Source: Hyphomonadaceae bacterium
GTDB lineage: Bacteria > Pseudomonadota > Alphaproteobacteria > Caulobacterales > Aquidulcibacteraceae
Direction of reading: 5' to 3'
Assembly (NCBI GenBank): GCA_016791325.1
Contig: JAEUMU010000223.1
Coordinates: 1-12,032, forward strand
Length of the DNA: 12,032 bases
In this document: positions 7,284-12,032 of the stretch, piece after piece
Numbering within the stretch: the first letter of the stretch is position 1
Layout of the letters: the number at the start of each line of letters is the position of its first letter
The notes under the pieces: generated by a model
Databases searched by the model: none
Told to the model about the DNA's origin: nothing
What the model saw: only the letters and a program-made list of their open reading frames with translations
Made by a program: the position numbers and the translations under genes

Positions 7284-7311
7284 AAGGGCCGGGCGAAAGT
7301 CCGGCCCTTTT
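7284..7311 (+). terminator. Intrinsic terminator after carD
   Basis: AAGGGCCGG (7284-7292) pairs perfectly with CCGGCCCTT (7301-7309). A G-U pair (7293/7300) and a C-G pair (7294/7299) lengthen the stem to 11 bp and close a GAAA tetraloop (7295-7298). Four T follow (7308-7311, overlapping the arm). It lies 25 bp after the carD stop and is a textbook rho-independent terminator. Confidence 0.9.
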
Positions 7312-7389
7312 GCGTGCTTGCGCCCCCGGCACAAACGCGCGCCTCACGCGTTCGTGATGGACTGGCGCCGCATTGCGGCAGGCGGCGCA

Positions 7390-7416
7390 AGAACCGCTGT
7401 CACGCCGGTGCGTAAC
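7390..7416 (+). promoter_or_regulatory. Candidate EcfG-type (general stress) promoter of rpoH
   Basis: AGAAC (7390-7394), a 16-bp spacer, and CGTA (7411-7414). The alphaproteobacterial general stress sigma factor EcfG recognises GGAAC-N16/17-CGTT, so seven of nine positions match with allowed spacing. Transcription would start roughly 35 bp before the rpoH ATG (7459). In rhizobia rpoH2 is a known EcfG target, which fits this RpoH2-type gene. A chance match cannot be excluded. Confidence 0.4.
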
Positions 7417-7458
7417 ATAAGGGCGGGCAAATGGTGCTCGCACGTGCAGAGGCGGTCC

Positions 7459-8343
7459 ATGGCTATCAGCGAAACCTCAGAGCTTCAGCGTGGCGCGCAG
7501 CGTTATCTACGCCAGGCGATGCGAGCACCGCTGCTGGCCGCGGATCGGGAAAGGGAGCTGGCCCGCCGCTGGCGCGAAGATGGAGACGAGCGCGCCCTGC
7601 ACAGCCTGACGACCGCATATCTGCGCCTCGTGGTCGCCATGGCGGCGCGGTTCCGCCATTACGGCTTGCCGATGAGCGATTTGGTGCAGGAGGGCAATGT
7701 CGGCCTGATGCAGGCGGCGGCGCGGTTTGAGCCGGAGCGCGAGGTGCGGTTTTCCACCTACGCTTCTTGGTGGATTCGCTCGTCGATCCAGGATTTCGTG
7801 CTTCGCAACTGGTCAATCGTGCGCACCGGCACCACCAGCGCGCAAAAGGCGCTGTTTTTCAATCTGAGGCGGCTGCGCGCTAAGATCGACGATGTCGGCG
7901 AAGGCGCGATTTCTCCGTCCAGTTGCGCTCACATCGCGCGCATGCTGGGCGTCGGCGAGCGCGACGTGGAGGCCATGGCGGCGCGGCTCGCGGCGTCGGA
8001 TCGTTCGCTCAACGCACCGCTGGCTGAGGACGGTGAGGGCGAATGGCAGGATTTGTTGGCCGATGAGAGCGCGGATCCCGAAGCGCTGGTAATGCACGCG
8101 CACGATGGCGATGCGCGCGCCGAATTGGTGCGCGACGCCTTGCGCGATCTTTCCGAGCGCGAGCGCATCATTATTCGCGAACGCAAGCTGGAGGATGAAG
8201 CGGTGACGCTCGAGGCGCTGGGAGAGCGGCTGGGCATTTCCAAGGAGCGCGTGCGCCAGATCGAGGGCAACGCGTTGGCGAAGCTGAAGCGGGCGCTGGA
8301 GGCGCGCGTGGGTGATCCGGTGGCTGCGGGTTACGTGGGCTAA
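7459..8343 (+). CDS. rpoH: RNA polymerase sigma-32 factor, RpoH2 type
   Basis: 294 residues. The ATG at 7459 has AGAGG (7448-7452) 6 nt upstream; the open frame further upstream crosses the promoter region and lacks family sequence. Sigma-70 family heat-shock/stress sigma factor. Region 2 is at about 50-122 (LRLVVAMAARFRHYGLP, DLVQEGNVGLMQAA, FSTYASWWIRSSIQDFVLRNW); the RpoH box QKALFFNLRR is at 129-138; the region 4.2 helix-turn-helix is at about 249-270 (VTLEALGERLGISKERVRQI). Several segments (EPEREVRFSTYA, NWSIVRTGTTSAQK, RERKL) match rhizobial RpoH2 rather than RpoH1. RpoH2 proteins usually respond to oxidative/photooxidative and general stress more than to heat, so a second rpoH is likely elsewhere in the genome. 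The gene ends 4 bp from the end of the convergent SNase-like gene, with no terminator between them. Confidence 0.93.
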   Translation: MAISETSELQRGAQRYLRQAMRAPLLAADRERELARRWREDGDERALHSLTTAYLRLVVAMAARFRHYGLPMSDLVQEGNVGLMQAAARFEPEREVRFSTYASWWIRSSIQDFVLRNWSIVRTGTTSAQKALFFNLRRLRAKIDDVGEGAISPSSCAHIARMLGVGERDVEAMAARLAASDRSLNAPLAEDGEGEWQDLLADESADPEALVMHAHDGDARAELVRDALRDLSERERIIIRERKLEDEAVTLEALGERLGISKERVRQIEGNALAKLKRALEARVGDPVAAGYVG

Positions 8344-8347
8344 TGCT

Positions 8348-9168
8348 TCACTCGGCCAGAATTTCAAGCTGGCTGGCGTGCTCCAGACAGAGCTGGGGCG
8401 CATTGCGAAAGGCGCCGAGCGCACCGCGCGCCCGCACGCGAACGCCGTTGAGCGAGGCAAGCGGCGGGCCGCTCCAGCTGGCGTAGTTCTCACCGAAGAC
8501 GACGATGGCGAAGGGGGGCTCCTGCGTGGCGCCTTCCATCGTAAGCGCAGCGCGCCGTTCAAACGAACGCGCTTCGTTGATGCGGCCCTCAACAATTCGG
8601 TAGGGCGCATCGCCGCGCAGGCAGTTGACGTTGGCGGCGAGAGCAGCGGCGGCGGCGCTGCTGGGGCTCATGGCGCGATACTCACGCCGCCCCCAAAGGC
8701 CGCGCCCATTCGCGCGCGCCGCCGCTTCGAGCTGCGCCAGTTCCGCGCTGCGGGCGTGGTTGTTGGCACGTGGGCGGACGTAGGCGGCGCCGCGTGATAC
8801 CAAGTCGTGCTGCAGCCATGACCACCCGCCGCCTTCGCTCTTGACGAAGACGTGTGCGATTGCAGCTTCGGGCGCGCTTTCCTCGCCTTCGCGTGGGCGG
8901 CCAACCCAGCGCCGTGCGCCGCCATATGCCAGCAGCACCTCGCGATGCAGCGCGAGCGCCTCAAGCTCCGCCTGCGCCTGCGCTGCGTAGGGCTGTTGGC
9001 CCCGCGGGCGTCGATCTCGGCGAGGAAAATGCGCAGGCCGGAGTCGAGCTCGAGCGTGTCGCCGTTCATGGCGCGAGTGACACGGCCGGATTCCCCTGCC
9101 TCCAACTCGCCCAGCTGCGGGCCGCAGGCGGCGAGCAGAGCCAGCAGGAGAGCGGCGAACGCCCGCAT
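8348..9168 (-). pseudogene. SNase-like (thermonuclease-fold) lipoprotein, broken by a one-base frameshift
   Basis: Two minus-strand frames join into one protein. The first (ATG 9168 downwards) gives a lipoprotein signal (LLALLAAC, lipobox L12-A13-A14-C15) and an SNase start (NGDTLELDSGLRIFLAEIDA), then turns into Arg-rich nonsense and stops at 8668. The second frame continues with QQPYAAQAQAELEALAL, GRGLWG and an OB-like C-terminus (EGRINEARS, NGVRVRARGALGAF) to TGA at 8348. Adding one C in the minus-strand CCC run (9008-9006) restores the family motif IDAP and a single 273-residue protein with the SNase domain at about 28-165. Either a sequencing indel or a real mutation is possible. Catalysis is doubtful even when repaired: the usual E after IDAP is replaced by R, the DGD motif reads NGD, and the Arg five residues before the motif Asp is Phe. 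The start overlaps the GGT stop (TGATG), with AGGCGG 6 nt upstream. Confidence 0.85.
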
Positions 9169-10958
9169 CAATAGCCGCCTGCGCTGCCGTCCTTTCGCAT
9201 TTCCGTTGCGGCTTCATAGACGCCGGTGGGATGACGCATGATTGCCTGATAGCCGCCGAATGAGCCATCGGCGGGGCGGATACGATGGCCGCGGCGTTCC
9301 AGTTCGGCGCGCACCGCCGGCGGCACGCCATTCTCCATCGCCACGAAGCCGACGCCATCGGGTTCTTCGCCGGTGGGCTCTGCACCGCCATAGAAGCGAT
9401 AGCGCGCCGCATCGCCCGCGGCCTGCAGGTCGAGGCCGTAATCGACCAGATTGACGATGATCTGCACGTGCCCTTGCGGCTGCATATCGCCGCCCATCAC
9501 ACCGAAAGATAGCCAGGGCTGGCCGTCGCGAAGAGCGAAGGCGGGAATGATGGTTTGGAATGGCCGCCGGCCGGGCGCGTAGACGTTTGGATGCCCGCTT
9601 TCGAGAGAGAACAGTTCGGCGCGATCTTGCAGCATGAAGCCCAAGCCATCGGGCACGAGCCCCGAGCCCATGCCGCGATAATTGGACTGGATGAGCGAAA
9701 CCATCATGCCGCTGGAATCGGCGGTGGTGAGGTAGGTGGTGTCGCCATCGAGGCGCAGTTCTGCATGCGGCGGCGGAGGCATCGCGCTGGTCAGGGAAAT
9801 CATGGCGCGACGTTCGGCGGTGTATTCATCGGTCAACAGGCGGCGCACGTCGAAATGGGTGAAGGCGGGGTCGCCGTAGAAGTGCGCCCGATCGGCGAAC
9901 GCCAGGCGCGTGGCTTCGATTTGCACATGGAGGGAGTCAATGGAAAGAAAGCCCATCTCGCGCAAATTGAAGCCCTCAAGGATGCGCAGTGTCTGCAGCG
10001 CTACCACGCCTTGGCTGTTGGGCGGCAACTCGCACACCTCTACGTCGCGGTAGGGGACGCAAACGGGATCAACCCACTCGCCCTGATGACGCGCGAGATC
10101 GTCATAGCGCAGCCAGCCGCCGATGCGGCGCATATAAGCGTCGATCGTGCGGGCGACGGGGCCGCGATAATAGGCGTCGCGTCCCTCGCGGCCTATCAGC
10201 TCAAGCGTGTTGGCGAGATCGGGGTTGGCGAACAGGCCGTGGCCGTCCGGCATTTGACGGTTTGGCGCGCAATTCTCCTGGCAGAAATAGAGATCGCGCG
10301 CGTTTTGCACCTCTTGCAGACGGCCCGCCGCATACTCGGTTTCAAGGCGGCGGCGATTGTTGGCCCAATACATTGCAATGGTTTGCGGAATGGGCGCGCC
10401 CTCGCGCGCATATTGCACGGTGGGCGCCAGAAGCTGCGCCATCGGCAAACGCCCGAAGCGTTCATGCAACGCGAACCAGCCGTCCACCGTGCCGGGCACG
10501 CTCACGCTGGCGGCGCCGAAGCTTGGCACTGCGGCCGGATTGCCGCGCCGGCGTGCTTCGCGGCGCATCTGCGCCAGAGACATCCCCTGGGGCGTGCGGC
10601 CAGAGCCATTATAGCCGTAGAGGCGCTGGGAGGCCGGATCCCAGACGATCACGAAAATGTCGCCGCCAATGCCGTTGCCCGTGGGCTCGACGAGGCCGAG
10701 CATGGCGTTGGCGGCGATGGCGGCGTCAATCGCGCTGCCGCCGGCGCGCAGAATGTCGATCGCAGTCTGCGTCGCCAGTGGGTGAGCGGTCGCTGCGGCG
10801 CCGTGGGGCGCGATCACTGGAGAGCGGGTGGCGAAACTCTCGCCGGAGACGCGCTCGCCGCGGCCGAAATTCGGATCGCGATCCTCTTGCGCGGCGGCGC
10901 TGGAAGCGCATGCAAGGATCGCCAGCGCGCTGAGCGCGCGCGCAACAACATGCGGCAT
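9168..10958 (-). CDS. Gamma-glutamyltransferase family protein (exported)
   Basis: 596 residues, start ATG 10958 with a strong SD (GGAGGT, 5 nt spacing). The open frame extends upstream to 11102, but the SD and signal peptide fix the start. The N-terminus MPHVVARALSALAILACASSAAA is a Sec signal (cleavage probably A23/Q24); ILAC at 14-17 leaves a lipoprotein alternative. N-terminal nucleophile hydrolases of this family self-cleave before a Thr and hydrolyse or transfer gamma-glutamyl groups, for example from glutathione. That Thr is probably T407 in GDTTYLT (405-411). Other family parts: PHGAAATAHPLAT (51-63), GGSAIDAAIAANAMLGLVEP (73-92), NGIGGD (95-100), NGSGRTP (117-123, R121 likely binding substrate carboxylate) and GVMGGDMQPQGH (486-497). 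NGSGRTP and MGGDMQPQGH are typical of YwrD-like relatives more than of classical GGT, so glutathione as substrate is not assured. Two Cys (C226, C230) lie close together. It is coupled to the SNase-like gene. Confidence 0.9.
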   Translation of the reverse strand: MPHVVARALSALAILACASSAAAQEDRDPNFGRGERVSGESFATRSPVIAPHGAAATAHPLATQTAIDILRAGGSAIDAAIAANAMLGLVEPTGNGIGGDIFVIVWDPASQRLYGYNGSGRTPQGMSLAQMRREARRRGNPAAVPSFGAASVSVPGTVDGWFALHERFGRLPMAQLLAPTVQYAREGAPIPQTIAMYWANNRRRLETEYAAGRLQEVQNARDLYFCQENCAPNRQMPDGHGLFANPDLANTLELIGREGRDAYYRGPVARTIDAYMRRIGGWLRYDDLARHQGEWVDPVCVPYRDVEVCELPPNSQGVVALQTLRILEGFNLREMGFLSIDSLHVQIEATRLAFADRAHFYGDPAFTHFDVRRLLTDEYTAERRAMISLTSAMPPPPHAELRLDGDTTYLTTADSSGMMVSLIQSNYRGMGSGLVPDGLGFMLQDRAELFSLESGHPNVYAPGRRPFQTIIPAFALRDGQPWLSFGVMGGDMQPQGHVQIIVNLVDYGLDLQAAGDAARYRFYGGAEPTGEEPDGVGFVAMENGVPPAVRAELERRGHRIRPADGSFGGYQAIMRHPTGVYEAATEMRKDGSAGGY

Positions 10959-11057
10959 TGGCCACCTCCCCAAATCCAAGGCGGCTAATGAAGCGCAAAG
11001 GGGGCAGTAACGGAAGGCCCAAGCGACGGCTAGACTTATTGCGCGGGGTAGTTTTGG

Positions 11058-11070
11058 ATACCGATGGTAT
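11058..11070. promoter_or_regulatory. Dyad ATACC-GAT-GGTAT before the SDR gene
   Basis: ATACC (11058-11062) and GGTAT (11066-11070) are perfect complements around GAT. The dyad lies 19 bp before the SDR ATG in the 131-bp gap shared with the divergent GGT gene. A repressor operator is possible, but a 5-bp half-site is short and can arise by chance. I could not assign convincing promoters to either gene in this gap. Confidence 0.3.
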
Positions 11071-11089
11071 TGAAATGGAGCATAGGCCG

Positions 11090-11995
11090 ATGGACGCCGC
11101 AAAACTGATGTTCAAGCAGGGCCTGATGGCCGGTGAGCGCATTCTTGTCACGGGCGGCGGTACCGGCCTTGGACGCGAGATGAGCGAGGCTTTCGCGAAG
11201 CTTGGCGCGGAGGTTTACATCTGCGGGCGGCGCGGCGAGGTGCTGCAGCAGACCGCTGACGAAATCATGGCCGCTCATGGCGGCGTGGTGCGCCCCATCG
11301 CCTGCGATATCCGCAGCGCCGAGGCGGTGCGGGAAATGGTGGAGCAAATCTGGTCGACCGGTGGCGCGCTGACGGGCCTCATGAATAACGCGGCCGGCAA
11401 CTTCATCTCGCGCACGGAGGATCTCTCACCGCGTGGGTTTGACGCTATCGCCAACATTGTTTTCCGCGGCTCGTTCTACGTTACGCAGGAGATCGGCAAG
11501 CGCTGGATCGCGGAGAAGAAGAAGGGCAGTGTGTGTTCAATCGTCACCACTTGGGTCTGGACCGGGGGGCCGTTCACGGTGCCCTCGTCCATGTCCAAAG
11601 CGGGCATTAAGGCGATGACGGAGTCGCTGGCGGTTGAGTGGGGCCGCTTCGGCATTCGTTTCAACGCGATTGCGCCAGGCCCGTTTCCCACCAAGGGCGC
11701 GTGGGAGCGGCTGGCCCCGGGCGTGAGCGCGGTGGAATCGGCAGCGAGCGCCGCGAATCCTTCGCTACTGGCGCGGGTTGGGGAAATGCATGAGCTGTGC
11801 AATCTCGCGGTTCTGCTGATGGCGCGCGGCGCGGACTTCATCAACGGCCAGACCATCGCCATTGACGGTGGCCAGCACCTGATGAACGGCGGCAGCTTCC
11901 ATCGCCTGAGCGAATGGGACGAGGCGCAATGGGAAGCGGCGCGCGAATCCATTCGAGGCGCGAACGAAAAAGATCGCGCGCAACGCACCACCTAA
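11090..11995 (+). CDS. SDR oxidoreductase, 2,4-dienoyl-CoA reductase-like
   Basis: 301 residues from ATG 11090 (GGAG at 11077-11080, 9 nt before it). ATG 11075 and ATG 11108 are alternatives; homologs often begin near the latter (MFKQGLMAGERIL). Cytoplasmic NAD(P)(H)-dependent short-chain dehydrogenase. Rossmann motif TGGGTGLG is at 21-28, NNAAGNF at 99-105 and IAPGPFPTKGAW at 194-205. The active-site region VPSSMSKAG (164-172) matches the PSxSxK layout of mitochondrial 2,4-dienoyl-CoA reductase, which removes double bases' obstacle of unsaturated fatty acids before beta-oxidation by reducing 2,4-dienoyl-CoA. Relative to human DECR1 (from memory) N104, S166 and K170 correspond to Asn148, Ser210 and Lys214, but Tyr199 is replaced by W155. 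The C-terminal extension with EWDEAQWEAARESI and KDRAQRT is usual for bacterial members. The exact substrate is uncertain: dienoyl-CoA or another acyl-CoA. It is divergent from the GGT gene. Confidence 0.88.
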   Translation: MDAAKLMFKQGLMAGERILVTGGGTGLGREMSEAFAKLGAEVYICGRRGEVLQQTADEIMAAHGGVVRPIACDIRSAEAVREMVEQIWSTGGALTGLMNNAAGNFISRTEDLSPRGFDAIANIVFRGSFYVTQEIGKRWIAEKKKGSVCSIVTTWVWTGGPFTVPSSMSKAGIKAMTESLAVEWGRFGIRFNAIAPGPFPTKGAWERLAPGVSAVESAASAANPSLLARVGEMHELCNLAVLLMARGADFINGQTIAIDGGQHLMNGGSFHRLSEWDEAQWEAARESIRGANEKDRAQRTT

Positions 11996-12009
11996 GGGCG
12001 GGCAAGGCC

Positions 12010-12032
12010 AGCCGCTTGGGGGGCAGGCGGCT
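12010..12032 (+). terminator. Probable terminator hairpin after the SDR gene, at the window edge
   Basis: AGCCGCTTG (12010-12018) pairs with CAGGCGGCT (12024-12032) over nine positions with one G-U pair, around a GGGGG loop. It starts 14 bp after the SDR stop. The T-run that would prove an intrinsic terminator, if present, lies beyond the window. Confidence 0.5.

Noticed and set aside
9555..10988. Long open frame of 477 codons on the + strand
   Set aside because: It lies entirely antisense to the GGT gene, whose motifs, signal peptide and SD are clear. Long shadow frames are expected in GC-rich coding DNA, and its translation shows no recognisable domain.
1..12032. Mobile elements, CRISPR arrays, tRNA or rRNA genes, defence or biosynthetic clusters
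   Set aside because: I looked on both strands and found no transposase, integrase, terminal repeats, regularly spaced repeats, tRNA cloverleaf or such cluster. The genes form conserved core-type neighbourhoods.

Overview
The window is a GC-rich chromosomal segment of an alphaproteobacterium. The gene content and order fit Caulobacterales or a near relative: CobT-type cobaltochelatase, an RpoH2-type sigma-32 factor, a CarD/CdnL regulator, a SUV3-like helicase, 7Fe ferredoxin FdxA, and a non-coding patch dense in GANTC (CcrM) sites beside a CtrA-like box. The assignment to order is inference. No mobile element, CRISPR array, rRNA or tRNA was seen. This is an ordinary, tightly packed core-genome region, and I find no new multi-gene system in it.

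Layout. (1) Positions 1-1840, + strand: the 3' part of cobT, overlapping by 4 bp a lipoprotein of the esterase-like phytase family. (2) 1837-2130, - strand: rpmB (ribosomal protein L28), whose stop codon overlaps that of the preceding convergent gene. A candidate housekeeping promoter lies in the rpmB/DUF3108 divergent gap. (3) 2332-3111, + strand: an exported DUF3108 protein. (4) 3112-3316: an AT-richer gap with two inverted repeats, four GANTC sites within 41 bp and a CtrA-like box. (5) 3317-7259, + strand: SUV3-like helicase, S4-domain RNA-binding protein (ATGA overlap), fdxA, then carD after a structured 228-bp gap; carD ends in a strong intrinsic terminator. (6) 7459-8343, + strand: rpoH (RpoH2 type), preceded by an EcfG-like promoter candidate. 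(7) 8348-10958, - strand: a gamma-glutamyltransferase family enzyme followed, with a one-base TGATG overlap, by a nuclease-fold (SNase-like) lipoprotein that carries a one-base frameshift. (8) 11090-11995, + strand: a 2,4-dienoyl-CoA-reductase-like SDR, transcribed divergently from the GGT gene, with a hairpin at the window edge.

How the genes relate. Block 5 links RNA metabolism (helicase, S4 protein) with a small iron-sulfur ferredoxin and an RNA polymerase-binding regulator; from memory this order recurs in alphaproteobacteria. carD and rpoH are adjacent global transcription regulators but are separated by a terminator and a probable separate promoter. The GGT/SNase pair is exported and translationally coupled. 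The points most worth checking are the GANTC/CtrA/inverted-repeat patch (3124-3218), the frameshift near 9006-9008, the Tyr-to-Trp change in the SDR active site, and the folded leader before carD.
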